A DNA stretch of 38,444 nucleotides from Elusimicrobiota bacterium (GTDB taxonomy: Bacteria > Elusimicrobiota > Elusimicrobia > UBA1565): positions 1 through 38,444 of the forward strand of contig JACRDU010000079.1 in assembly GCA_016218495.1 (NCBI GenBank), read 5' to 3'. The translations under genes and the position numbers were made by a program. This document shows positions 23,769 to 32,383 of the stretch, in pieces (the stretch's first letter is position 1; the number at the start of each line of letters is the position of its first letter). The notes beneath the pieces are model-generated. The model was not told the origin of the DNA. It saw only the letters and a program-made list of their open reading frames with translations, and searched no databases.

Positions 23769-24575
23769 ATGCCGAACATCCATCCCACGGCCGTCGTCGA
23801 CCCGACGGCCAAGATAGACCCGTCGGCCAAGGTCGGCCCCTACGCCGTCATCGGGGAGGACGTCGTCATCGGCGCCGACTGCTCCATCGGCGCCCACGCG
23901 CATGTGGAGTTCACCCACATGGGCAAGGGCAACCGCCTCTTCCCGGGCTGCTTCGTCGGCGGGGCGCCCCAGGACCTCAAGTACGAGGGCGAGCACGCGC
24001 TCCTGGTGATGGGCGACAAGAACACCGTGCGCGAGTCGGTGACCCTCAACCGCGGCACCAAGGCCTCCGGCGAGACGCGCATCGGCTCGGGCTGCCTCTT
24101 CATGGCCTACAGCCACGTGGCCCACGACTGCCGCATCGGCAACGGCGTCATCGTGGTCAACTGCGTGCAGCTGGCCGGCCACATCGAGGTGGGCGACTAC
24201 GCCGTGCTGGGAGGCTGCGCGGCCGTGCACCAGTTCACCCGCATCGGCCGCTTCGCGATGCTGGGCGGCGGCTCGATGGTGGGCAAGGACGTGCCGCCGT
24301 TCTGCACCTGCCAGGGCGACCGTGCGACGCTGCGCGGCCTGAACCTGCTCGGCCTGCGCCGGGCGGGCCTGGGCCACGAGGCCGTGCGCTCCATCAAGGA
24401 GGCCTACAAGGCGCTGTTCTCCTCGGGCGTCCCGATGGAGGCCGCCCTGGCCCAGCTCAAGGGGAGCTCGCCGACGGCGCAGGTCGCCGAGATGGTCGAG
24501 TTCATCGAGAAGTCCCAGCGCGGCATCATGCGCCCGGCCACCGGCGAGCTGGCCGAGGAAGAGGTGACGCTCTGA
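23769..24575 (+). CDS. lpxA: UDP-N-acetylglucosamine acyltransferase LpxA
   Basis: This 268-residue trimeric enzyme starts lipid A synthesis by acylating UDP-GlcNAc (or its 3-amino analogue). Hexapeptide repeats begin at residue 4 (IHPTAVVDPTAKIDPSAKVG). The catalytic histidine is H119 in AYSHVAHDC. The usual GGAPQDLKY and HQFTRIGRFAMLGGGS motifs are present, and the C-terminal helical bundle is complete. It lies 7 bp after fabZ. The stop overlaps the probable CTG start of the following lipoprotein gene. Confidence 0.96.
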   Translation: MPNIHPTAVVDPTAKIDPSAKVGPYAVIGEDVVIGADCSIGAHAHVEFTHMGKGNRLFPGCFVGGAPQDLKYEGEHALLVMGDKNTVRESVTLNRGTKASGETRIGSGCLFMAYSHVAHDCRIGNGVIVVNCVQLAGHIEVGDYAVLGGCAAVHQFTRIGRFAMLGGGSMVGKDVPPFCTCQGDRATLRGLNLLGLRRAGLGHEAVRSIKEAYKALFSSGVPMEAALAQLKGSSPTAQVAEMVEFIEKSQRGIMRPATGELAEEEVTL

Positions 24576-25387
24576 GCCGAGCCGGAGCGGCGGGATTTTC
24601 GGCGCGCCGCCGGGGCCTTGCGGCCCTGGCGGCGGCGCTCCTTTTCCCGCTCGCCGCCGCCTCTTGCCGACGCCAGCCCGAGAAGCCCCTCGAACTGAAC
24701 CTGACCCTCGTCAAGACGCGCCTCAAGCCGCATGACGCGCTGTGGTACGTCATTACGCTGAAGAACATCGGCAAAGAAGACGTCTTCATCTCTGACAGGT
24801 TCTGGCGCAATCAGAGCGAGCTGGGACGAAATCAAAACGAGGAATTCGACACCTACTTTGAGGCTGTCGGCCCCGACGGCGGTCGTCTCAAGGCTGATTT
24901 TGGCCCCCTGGGGATGTTCCATGGAGAATTTGATTTCTGGACGAATCCTCGGCACAGCGATCCGAAATTCTGGGATGGGGGGGTCCTGTTGCGCGGGGGG
25001 GGCTCCCTTACGGCCTCCCCCTCGATCGTTGCGCCGATCCGTGATAGATTTCGGGATGATTACCGTCGTGGTCCCCCAGGCCGGGAGGCCGAGTGGATGA
25101 CGTTCCTTAGGCGTGAACAGTCGAAGGATGCGTGGGCCCGAACCCCGGGATGGGCGCGCGTCCCATTCGAACGCCCGCCCTGGGCCCCTGCCGACGCGCG
25201 GATTTTGACCGGCTTTGATTTTGCGACCCCTGGGAAATATAGAATTCGGGCGGTCTATGCACCGCTCCGTAAAGAGTGGATTGAGAAGTGGAAGAAGGAA
25301 GGCCACAAGGCCTTCGGCGGGCTGCCGGAAGGGACCACCGTCTTCCAATTCGAGAGCGCGTGGATCGATTTCGAGGTCTCCCCATGA
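24572..25387 (+). CDS. Predicted lipoprotein of unknown function, probable CTG start
   Basis: This is an unrecognised protein of about 271 residues. The first in-frame ATG (24914) would cut off the N-terminus. Upstream the frame encodes RRR, a hydrophobic stretch and a lipobox: GLAALAAALLFPLAAASC with Cys32. The only plausible start before this is CTG at 24572, which overlaps the lpxA stop as CTGA, like the ATGA/GTGA junctions of the operon. The mature part begins as a beta-rich domain (LELNLTLVKTRL, ALWYVITLKNIGKEDVFISDRFW) like extracellular Ig-type folds. Base composition falls well below that of lpxA from about 24,730 on. It is coupled to the next gene by ATGA. A cell-envelope role is inferred only from the lipobox and context. 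Confidence 0.7.
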   Translation: MSRAGAAGFSARRRGLAALAAALLFPLAAASCRRQPEKPLELNLTLVKTRLKPHDALWYVITLKNIGKEDVFISDRFWRNQSELGRNQNEEFDTYFEAVGPDGGRLKADFGPLGMFHGEFDFWTNPRHSDPKFWDGGVLLRGGGSLTASPSIVAPIRDRFRDDYRRGPPGREAEWMTFLRREQSKDAWARTPGWARVPFERPPWAPADARILTGFDFATPGKYRIRAVYAPLRKEWIEKWKKEGHKAFGGLPEGTTVFQFESAWIDFEVSP

Positions 25388-26826
25388 GACGCGCGCTTGT
25401 TATCCTCGCGCTGGTGACGACATCCGTTCGAGGCGCCCTTCATACGCCATCCGCGAAGGACATGCGGGCGCTTGAGGAAAAGACATCGGCCTTTCAATCG
25501 TTGAAAAATGAACTCGAAACTGATGCTATTCGCCTGATTGCGCTCAAGCGAAAGTCCGGGTTCTTTTCCAGCGGCCAATACGACCTCTCCTCCTTTTCAT
25601 CAGCAGAGGTTGAAGAAATCTCCGCCAAGAGCCGTTCCGCGGCCAATAAGCGGAGGATGCTGAGAATTCTGGCATCAGAATTGACGGCTCTCGCGCAAAC
25701 ATCCTATGGGATTTCCAATCCCTCAAAGCCGCTCTCAGGAACAATTCTGAGCGGTCCCCCGAGCAGGCCGGGGATTCCAGAAGCCATGGAGAGCTTCATA
25801 GGCAACACCGGGACCTTCGGCCCGATATTCGACCCTTCCCTGCCTAGCGGCACCGTCGCGCACACGGACAATGCCGGCCTGGTCCGAATCGGCTGGGCCG
25901 CGTTCAGTTATCCCGGGAAGCTCGGCCACGCCATTTTTCACGAGCAACAGCATTTCAAGGACCTCTTGACGCCGAATCGCGATTTGCGCAATGACGCCGC
26001 AATAGAGCTGCGGATTCGTTCGGCACAACGTGTGGCGGCGGCCAATGTCTTCCAATTGACCGCTGAAGACATGACGCGGTATGATTCGGCGATTGCGGGT
26101 CTCCCCGCAGCGGCCAGGGAATGGGACAATCGTATCGCCGAAGGATTCGACCCCTATAGGAAGGACCACTGGGTGGAGGTATTCAAGCCGATTATTTCGA
26201 AGAGGCTGCCCTTGGAAACGGCGGGGCCCGCCTCCGGAGGTTCCGATTTCCTGGACCGACTCGGCGATATACAGGCTGGAGCAGAAGAATTGGCCCGCGC
26301 CGTCGTTGAAGAACAGCGGCATCGCGCCGATTTAGCCGGGTATTTTCGCGACAGGCGGGAACGCGAAACGGCCCATCAGGCGCAGGAGGCGGCCCTGGAG
26401 TCTCTGCGCTCTTGGACCGAAGCCGCCTGCTCGCGATGGGACGGCAGCCACTTCGCCGATCTCGCATTCGACTGGGAACGGTGGCGCGACGCCCACCTCC
26501 AGGCCTTGGGCCGCCAAAGCGTCCCGGTCGACCTTTCCATCTTCACCCCGCAGCAACGCTTCTCCTGCACGGACTTCTTCACGAACCAGGTGCAGGTCCG
26601 TAAAGCCCGGGGGGAAACCGATTTCTCCCTGGGGGCCGCCTTCTCCCTCATCGAAGAGTCGAGGCGCGTCGCCGACTCCCGGCCTCCCACGGGCGCCCAC
26701 GCCGAGCCGGCGCCGCCGCCCGTGCGTCACCCGCAGCCCCCCGTCGTCGTGCCCGGTGACGGCTCTGGAGCGCAACCCCCGCCCATCCCGCGCTGCCGCT
26801 ACCAAGGGGACTGGTGCAAAGAATGA
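25384..26826 (+). CDS. Secreted protein with HExxH zinc-peptidase-like motif
   Basis: This 480-residue protein is not recognised as a known family. The ATG at 25384 overlaps the lipoprotein stop and gives a signal peptide (MRRALVILALVTTSVRG). A helical region covers 26-115. A probable metallopeptidase core follows: HEQQH at 186-190 (GHAIFHEQQHFKDLL) with a candidate third ligand E208 in NDAAIELRI, spaced as in gluzincins. Residues 300-445 look helical, and the tail is Pro-rich with a CRYQGDWCKE end holding two Cys. GC is low over the first two thirds. Together with the preceding lipoprotein it forms a foreign-looking pair inside the lpx operon. Peptidase activity is an inference from the motif. 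Confidence 0.65.
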   Translation: MRRALVILALVTTSVRGALHTPSAKDMRALEEKTSAFQSLKNELETDAIRLIALKRKSGFFSSGQYDLSSFSSAEVEEISAKSRSAANKRRMLRILASELTALAQTSYGISNPSKPLSGTILSGPPSRPGIPEAMESFIGNTGTFGPIFDPSLPSGTVAHTDNAGLVRIGWAAFSYPGKLGHAIFHEQQHFKDLLTPNRDLRNDAAIELRIRSAQRVAAANVFQLTAEDMTRYDSAIAGLPAAAREWDNRIAEGFDPYRKDHWVEVFKPIISKRLPLETAGPASGGSDFLDRLGDIQAGAEELARAVVEEQRHRADLAGYFRDRRERETAHQAQEAALESLRSWTEAACSRWDGSHFADLAFDWERWRDAHLQALGRQSVPVDLSIFTPQQRFSCTDFFTNQVQVRKARGETDFSLGAAFSLIEESRRVADSRPPTGAHAEPAPPPVRHPQPPVVVPGDGSGAQPPPIPRCRYQGDWCKE

Positions 26827-27659
26827 CCCCCGCCATCGGCCTCATCGCCGGCTCCGGCCGCTTCCCCGTGCTCTTCGCCGAAGAGGCGAAGCGCCGGGGC
26901 GCGCGCGTCGTCGCCGTGGCTCTCAAAGGGGTCACCGACCTGCCCGCGCTGACACCGGCCGTGGACTCCGTCGAGTGCTTCGCCCTGGGCCAGGTCAGCG
27001 CGCCGCTGTCGTTCCTCAAGAAGTCCGGCGTCACCCAGGTCGTGATGGCCGGCAAGGTCCAGCACGTCTCGCTCTTCGGCGGGATAATTCCGGACCTGCG
27101 TGCCGTGAAGATCCTGGCCTCCCTCAAGGACCGCCGCACCGACACCATCCTCTCCGCCGTCGCCGAGGAATTCAAGAAGGAAGGCCTCGAGGTCCTTTCC
27201 TCCGCAACCTATCTCCAGCACCTCATCCCGGCCGCCGGCGTCCTCACCAAGCGCAAGCCCAGCGCCGACGAGGAGGCCGACGCCGCGCTGGGCTGGAAGG
27301 CCGCCAAGGCCCTGGCCGGCATGGACGTCGGCCAGAGCGTGGTCGTCCAGGGCCGCGCCGTCGTCGCCGTCGAGGGGATGGAGGGCACCGACGCCTGCGT
27401 GCGCCGCGCGGGGCAGCTCGTGCGCTCCAACGGGGAGGCCCCGCGCCTGGTCGTGGTCAAGGTCGCCAAACCCCGGCAGGACTTCCGCTTCGATTTGCCC
27501 GTGCTGGGCCTGGACACGCTCAAGACCCTCGGGGAGGCCGGCGCCTCGGCCCTGGCCCTCGAGGCCGGCAAGACCCTCATCTTCGACCGCGACGAGTTCG
27601 TGCGCGGGGCCGACGCCCAGGGCCTGGCCGTCTGGGCGGTGGACGGAGGGACCCCGTGA
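26823..27659 (+). CDS. lpxI: UDP-2,3-diacylglucosamine pyrophosphatase LpxI
   Basis: This 278-residue protein cleaves UDP-2,3-diacylglucosamine to lipid X, the step done by LpxH in E. coli. Family (formerly DUF1009) motifs are IGLIAGSGRFPVLFAEEAKRRG (5-26), VTQVVMAGKVQH, DRRTDTILSAVAEEF and a C-terminal domain with VVVQGRAVVAVEGMEGTDA and KPRQDFRFDLPVLG. The ATG at 26823 overlaps the previous stop; a GTG three codons earlier is less likely. It sits directly before a Gfo/Idh gene and lpxB. Confidence 0.94.
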   Translation: MTPAIGLIAGSGRFPVLFAEEAKRRGARVVAVALKGVTDLPALTPAVDSVECFALGQVSAPLSFLKKSGVTQVVMAGKVQHVSLFGGIIPDLRAVKILASLKDRRTDTILSAVAEEFKKEGLEVLSSATYLQHLIPAAGVLTKRKPSADEEADAALGWKAAKALAGMDVGQSVVVQGRAVVAVEGMEGTDACVRRAGQLVRSNGEAPRLVVVKVAKPRQDFRFDLPVLGLDTLKTLGEAGASALALEAGKTLIFDRDEFVRGADAQGLAVWAVDGGTP

Positions 27660-28702
27660 GCGAACCTCGGCTGAAGATAGGAGTCATCGGCGCCGGCCGC
27701 ATGGGCGCGCTGCACGCCCGCGTGCTGGGCAAGCACCCGGGCTACGAGCTCGTCGGGGTCGCGGACACCAACCAATGGCGCGCGCAGATAGCGGCCTGGC
27801 GCGCCGGGACCATGCCCTACCGCGACCACAACGACCTGCTGGGCAAGGTCGACGCCCTCGTCATCGCCGTGCCGACCGAGTTCCACTTCGACGTCGGGAT
27901 GGCGGCCCTGGAAGCGGGCAAGCACGTCCTCATCGAGAAGCCCATCGCGGCCACCGTCGAGCAGGCCAAGGCCCTGCTGGCGAAGTCCGAGGAGAAGAAG
28001 GTCCAGCTCCAGGTCGGCCATGTCGAGCGCTTCAACCCGGCCGTGCTCGGCGCCATCCCCCACATCCGCGAGCCCCGCTTCATCACCGTGGAGCGCCTCG
28101 GCCCCTACGACCCGCGCGTGGCCGGCATCGGCGTGGTCCTGGACCTGATGATCCATGACCTCGACATCCTGCTGACCCTGGTGGGCTCCGAGGTCGAGAG
28201 CCTCGAGGCGCTCGGGGCGTCCCTGTTCGCCAAGCACGAGGACATCGCCAACGTGCGGGTGCGCTTCAAGAACGGCTGCGTGGCGGACCTGACCGCCAGC
28301 CGCATCTCCATCAAGCGCTGCCGCAAGATCCGCATCTTCCAGGAGTCGAGCTACATCTCGCTCGACTACCTCAACGCCTCGCTCAACATCTACAAGCGCA
28401 AGAAGCCCGAGATCAAGAGCCTCAAGGACGTTGAGATCATCACCCCGAAGCTCGACAAGACCGAGCCCCTGCGCGTCGAGCTCGACCACTTCCGCGACTG
28501 CATCGTCCACGACCGCAAGCCCTGGACCTCCGGCGAGCACGGGCTGGAGGCGCTGGCGCTGGCCCTGCAGATCGCCGAGGAGCTCGAGCGCTACGAGCTG
28601 TCCCACCATACCCGGCAGTCGGCCTTCCTTCCGGCCTGGGCCGGGAGCATCAAGCGCCTGGCCGGGGCCGTCGGCCGCGCCGTCAGGGGTCCCGAAGAGT
28701 GA
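27656..28702 (+). CDS. Gfo/Idh/MocA oxidoreductase in the lipid A operon (GnnA-like candidate)
   Basis: This 348-residue protein starts at GTG overlapping the lpxI stop. NAD-binding IGVIGAGRMGALHARVL (8-24) and EKP at 94-96 (VLIEKPIAAT) are intact. GHVERFNPAV and VLDLMIHDLDILL are typical of Gfo/Idh proteins found beside lpx genes. In Acidithiobacillus and Leptospira the related GnnA oxidises UDP-GlcNAc at C3 so that GnnB can add an amino group, giving amide-linked lipid A. The position between lpxI and lpxB makes that role plausible. No GnnB-type (DegT/DnrJ) aminotransferase is in the window, so the role remains open. Confidence 0.85.
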   Translation: MSEPRLKIGVIGAGRMGALHARVLGKHPGYELVGVADTNQWRAQIAAWRAGTMPYRDHNDLLGKVDALVIAVPTEFHFDVGMAALEAGKHVLIEKPIAATVEQAKALLAKSEEKKVQLQVGHVERFNPAVLGAIPHIREPRFITVERLGPYDPRVAGIGVVLDLMIHDLDILLTLVGSEVESLEALGASLFAKHEDIANVRVRFKNGCVADLTASRISIKRCRKIRIFQESSYISLDYLNASLNIYKRKKPEIKSLKDVEIITPKLDKTEPLRVELDHFRDCIVHDRKPWTSGEHGLEALALALQIAEELERYELSHHTRQSAFLPAWAGSIKRLAGAVGRAVRGPEE

Positions 28703-29856
28703 GGCGCCTCCTGATCGTCTGCGGCGACCCCTCCGGGGACCTCTACGCCTCGATGCTGGCCGCCGAGCTGCGCCGGCGCCGCCCGGAGCTGGCGCTCAGC
28801 GCCGTGGGCGGGCCGCTGACGCGCGGGGCCCTCGGGGACCGGGGGGTCTTCCTCGAAGACCTCGCCTCACTGGGCGTGACCGGCTTCGTCGAACCGGCGC
28901 GGCGCCTGCCGCGCCTGGCGCGCCTCTTGTCGCGGCTGGACGGCCTGATGGCCCGCGGGGAGGTCGACGCCGTCGTCTGCATCGACTTCTGGGGGTTCAA
29001 CGGCCGGGTCCTCGAGGCCGCGCGGCGCCGCGGCGTGCCGGCCTACTATTTCATCAGCCCCCAGGTCTGGGCGACCCGCCCGGGCCGGGTGGCGGGCATC
29101 CGGCGCTGCGTGAAGCGCATGCTGGTCATCTTCCCCTTCGAGGAGCGCCTCTACCGCGACGCCGGCGTGCCGGTGACGTGGGTGGGCCACCCCCTGCTCG
29201 ACATCCTCCCCGAGCCACGCGCGGCGCGGCCGGGAACCGACCCGCTGCGCCTAGGCCTCCTGCCCGGGTCCCGGCCGGGAGAGGTGCGCCGCCACCTGCC
29301 CCTCTTCACCGCCGCGCTCTGGCGCATCGCCCGCGACTACCCGCGCCTGGAGGTCACCGTGTTCGCCGCCGCGGCCCTCGGAGACGAGCACTACCTGCGC
29401 TGGCTCTCGAAGGTCCGCCTCCCCGACGGCAGCCGGGCCCGCCTGGTGCGCGAATCGGACTATGCCGAGCGCTCCCGCCAGGACCTCCTGCTGAGCTCCT
29501 CCGGGACGGCGACGCTGGAGAACGCCCTGCTCGGGGTCCCGATGGTCGTCGTCTACAAGCTCTCCTGGCCGACCTATCTGCTGGCGCGGGCGCTCATCAA
29601 GGTCCCCTACATCGCCATGGCGAACCTCCTGGCCGGCAAGGCCCTCGTGCCCGAGCTCATCCAGCACAAGGCCACTCCGGCCGCGGTGGCCGGCGAGGCC
29701 CTGCGCCTGCTCGGCGACCCGCGCCGCCTCGACGCCCTGCGGCGCGAGCTCGCCGGCCTGCGGGACATGCTCGGCGGGCCCGGGGCCGTCGGCCGGGCCG
29801 CCGACGCCCTGCTCGCCGAACCGGCGCTGGCCCCCTTGGCGGAGGCGTCGCGATGA
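28699..29856 (+). CDS. lpxB: Lipid-A-disaccharide synthase LpxB
   Basis: This 385-residue GT-B glycosyltransferase (GT19) joins lipid X and UDP-2,3-diacylglucosamine into the tetraacyl disaccharide. Conserved segments are VCGDPSGDLYASML (8-21), VCIDFWGFNGRVLEAARRRGVP, YFISPQVWATRPGRV, LLPGSRPGEVRRHLPLF and LLSSSGTATLENALLGVPMVVVYKLS. It starts at GTG overlapping the oxidoreductase stop and overlaps the ABC transporter gene (ATGA). Confidence 0.96.
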   Translation: MRRLLIVCGDPSGDLYASMLAAELRRRRPELALSAVGGPLTRGALGDRGVFLEDLASLGVTGFVEPARRLPRLARLLSRLDGLMARGEVDAVVCIDFWGFNGRVLEAARRRGVPAYYFISPQVWATRPGRVAGIRRCVKRMLVIFPFEERLYRDAGVPVTWVGHPLLDILPEPRAARPGTDPLRLGLLPGSRPGEVRRHLPLFTAALWRIARDYPRLEVTVFAAAALGDEHYLRWLSKVRLPDGSRARLVRESDYAERSRQDLLLSSSGTATLENALLGVPMVVVYKLSWPTYLLARALIKVPYIAMANLLAGKALVPELIQHKATPAAVAGEALRLLGDPRRLDALRRELAGLRDMLGGPGAVGRAADALLAEPALAPLAEASR

Positions 29857-31661
29857 AGGGCTGGGAGCGCTTCGTCCCCTATGTCAGGCCGTACCGCCTG
29901 CGCTTCGCACAGGCCGGCGCCGCGATGGTGGTCGTCGCGGCCTCCAACGGCCTGATCCTCTTCCTCCTCAAGCTCGTCACCGACGGGGTGTTCCTGCAGT
30001 CGGACATCCTCACGGCCAAGGGCGTGCTGACCCCGGTCCTGCGCCCCATCACCGAGGAGCTGGCCCTGGGCGAGAAGACGAACGTGGTCCTCATCGCCCT
30101 GGCGGTCCCGGTGTTCATGCTCCTCAAGTCGGTGGCCGGCTACGCCCAGAACTACCTGATGAGCTGGATCGGGCAGAGGGTCACGCAGGAGCTGCGCGAG
30201 GACCTGTTCAGCCACCTCCACAAGCTCTCGCTGGACTATTACACCGAGCGGCGCGCGGGCGAGATCCTCTCGCGCGTCACCAACGACCTGTCGATGGTGC
30301 AGTCCACCCTGCAGTTCGCCCCCCTCTACCTGGTGCGCGACCTCCTGACCGTCGCGACCTGCCTCGGGGTGCTCTTCTGGCGCCACGCGCGCTTCGCGAC
30401 GATGGCCCTGCTGGTGGCGCCCTTCGCCGCGGCGGTCCTGATCGTGCTCGGACGCAAGATGCGCGACGCGTCGCGCTCCTCCCAGGAGATCATGGGCACG
30501 CTCTACCACCGCTTCCAGGAGAGCCTGCAGGGCATGATGCTGATCAAGGCCTTCAACTACGAGGACGGCGCCACCCGGCGCTTCAAGGAGGAGAACGAGT
30601 CCTTCTTCGTCGAGATGATGCGCTACCTGCGCGCCACCGCCCTCTCCGGGCCGCTGATGGAGTTCATCGGCTCGCTCATCATCGCCGGCGTCATCTACAT
30701 GGGCGGCCTGGAGATCCTGCGCGGCCGCATGACGCCCGGCGACTTCGCGATGTTCGCCGGGGCCTTCTTCGTGGCCTACGCCCCCCTGAAGAACCTCGGC
30801 AAGCTCAACTCGGAGCTCCAGCGCGGCCTGGCCTCGGGGGAGCGCATCTTCGAGATCCTCGACGAGAAGCCGCGCATCGTCCAATCGCCGGACGCGCGCC
30901 CCTTCCCGGGCCTGACGGGGTCGGTCCGCCTCGACGCCCTGACCTTCCGCTACCCCTCCCGCGACGCCGCCGCGCTCCACAAGGTGGACCTGGAGCTGCG
31001 CAAGGGCGAGACCCTCGCCGTCGTGGGGGCCTCGGGCTCCGGCAAGAGCACCCTGGCCCAGCTCCTGCTGCGGCTCTACGACCCGGCCGAAGGGGCCATC
31101 CTCGTCGACGGCGCCGACCTGCGCTCCCTCGACATACGCTCGTGGCGCGACCGGGTCGGCATCGTCACGCAGGAGACCGTCCTCTTCAACGACACGGTGG
31201 CCGGCAACCTGGCGATCGGCCGGCCGGGGGCGTCGCGCGCGGACATCGAGCGCGCCGCCCGGGTGGCCGACGCCGCCCGCTTCATCGAGGCGCTGCCGGA
31301 GGGCTACGACACGCCGCTCGGCGACCGCGGCCTGCGCCTGTCCGGGGGACAGCGCCAGCGCCTGGCCATCGCCCGGGCCGTGCTGCGCGAGCCGGACCTG
31401 CTCATCCTCGACGAGGCCACCTCGAACCTGGACTCCAAGTCCGAGGCCGAGATCCAGGGGGCGCTCGACACCGTGATGAAGGGCCGCACCGCGCTCGTCA
31501 TCGCCCACCGCCTGTCCACCATCCAGGGCGCCCACCGCATCGTCGTGCTGGAGGCCGGGCGCGTGGTCGAGGCCGGCACCCACCGCGGCCTGCTGGCGGC
31601 GGGCGGCGTCTACAAGCGGCTCTGGGAGATGCAGGCCGGCGAGGAGGCCCGCGCCGCATGA
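29853..31661 (+). CDS. MsbA-like lipid A flippase, ABC half-transporter
   Basis: This 602-residue protein has an N-terminal six-helix exporter domain (about 15-320) and a C-terminal ATPase. Motifs: Walker A GASGSGKST (392-400), Q-loop VTQE, signature LSGGQ (496-500), Walker B LLILDEATS and H-loop H552. Placement right after lpxB argues for lipid A-core flipping by an MsbA homologue. A loop between helices 1 and 2 (46-75) is longer than usual. The real ATG is at 29853, overlapping the lpxB stop; the long open frame before it is a shadow. Confidence 0.9.
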   Translation: MKGWERFVPYVRPYRLRFAQAGAAMVVVAASNGLILFLLKLVTDGVFLQSDILTAKGVLTPVLRPITEELALGEKTNVVLIALAVPVFMLLKSVAGYAQNYLMSWIGQRVTQELREDLFSHLHKLSLDYYTERRAGEILSRVTNDLSMVQSTLQFAPLYLVRDLLTVATCLGVLFWRHARFATMALLVAPFAAAVLIVLGRKMRDASRSSQEIMGTLYHRFQESLQGMMLIKAFNYEDGATRRFKEENESFFVEMMRYLRATALSGPLMEFIGSLIIAGVIYMGGLEILRGRMTPGDFAMFAGAFFVAYAPLKNLGKLNSELQRGLASGERIFEILDEKPRIVQSPDARPFPGLTGSVRLDALTFRYPSRDAAALHKVDLELRKGETLAVVGASGSGKSTLAQLLLRLYDPAEGAILVDGADLRSLDIRSWRDRVGIVTQETVLFNDTVAGNLAIGRPGASRADIERAARVADAARFIEALPEGYDTPLGDRGLRLSGGQRQRLAIARAVLREPDLLILDEATSNLDSKSEAEIQGALDTVMKGRTALVIAHRLSTIQGAHRIVVLEAGRVVEAGTHRGLLAAGGVYKRLWEMQAGEEARAA

Positions 31662-32383
31662 GCCGCACGCTGCTGGGCTTCAACGCCGCCGCGTTCCTGT
31701 TCACGTTGCTCGGCGGCGCGCTGCCGCTGGCTCCGGGCGCCCTCAGCCCCAAGTGGCTGTGGCGCCTGTTCAGCATGCGCTCTGGGCTCCTCCTGGCCGT
31801 GGCTTTCGTGGAAGTCCTGCCCGAGGCCTGGCGGGCCAACCCCGCGGCGGCCGGCTGGGGCGCGGTCGGGGCCTTCGCCCTCCTCTACGCGATGGGGGCG
31901 CTGGTGATGAGCGACGCCTGCCCCGAGTTCCTGGAGGGGTGCTCCATGCACCTGCTCAGCGCCTCCGCCCTGGGCGCGCTCTTCGCGCACTCCTTCATCG
32001 ACGGGCTCAACCTCTCCGCCGCCTTCGCCGCCGGCTCGCTGGCCGGCGCGGCGGTCGGCACGGCCCTGGCCCTGCACAAGCTCCTCGACGGCTTCACGAT
32101 GACCTCGCTCTTGTCCAAGAGCGGCTACGGCCGCCCGGCGGCCCTGGGCGCCCTGGCGGCCGTCGCCGCCGCCACCCCGGCGGGGAGCCTCGTCAGCGCC
32201 TTCGGCTTCTCGTCGCTGCCCCCGGCGATGACGGCCGCCGGCCTCGGGTTCGCCGCGGGCTCCTTCATCTACATCGGCGCGGCCGACGTCCTGCCCCGCA
32301 TCCACAAGTCCGACGACCGCGCCACGCTCGTCTTCTTCGCCTTCGGGATGGCCCTGGTCGCCCTGCTCCGAGGCCGCGCGTGA
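31658..32383 (+). CDS. ZIP-family metal transporter
   Basis: This 241-residue polytopic membrane protein has about seven to eight hydrophobic segments. The ZIP metal-site motifs are present as HSFIDGLNLSAAF (helix 4, usually HxxxDG) and ALHKLLDGFTMTSLL (helix 5, normally HExPEG, here HKLLDG, so one acidic ligand has shifted). CPEFLEGC in the loop could bind metal. The likely cargo is Zn2+ or a related divalent ion. It overlaps the flippase gene and the RelA/SpoT gene by 4 bases each. A zinc supply for LpxC is conceivable but speculative. Confidence 0.83.
   Translation: MSRTLLGFNAAAFLFTLLGGALPLAPGALSPKWLWRLFSMRSGLLLAVAFVEVLPEAWRANPAAAGWGAVGAFALLYAMGALVMSDACPEFLEGCSMHLLSASALGALFAHSFIDGLNLSAAFAAGSLAGAAVGTALALHKLLDGFTMTSLLSKSGYGRPAALGALAAVAAATPAGSLVSAFGFSSLPPAMTAAGLGFAAGSFIYIGAADVLPRIHKSDDRATLVFFAFGMALVALLRGRA

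Noticed and set aside
24914-25387. Short version of the lipoprotein starting at the first ATG
   Set aside because: It removes a clear signal peptide and lipobox encoded in the same frame just upstream.
28431-29852. Long frame upstream of the ABC transporter
   Set aside because: It is a shadow of the Gfo/Idh and lpxB genes. The transporter starts at 29853.
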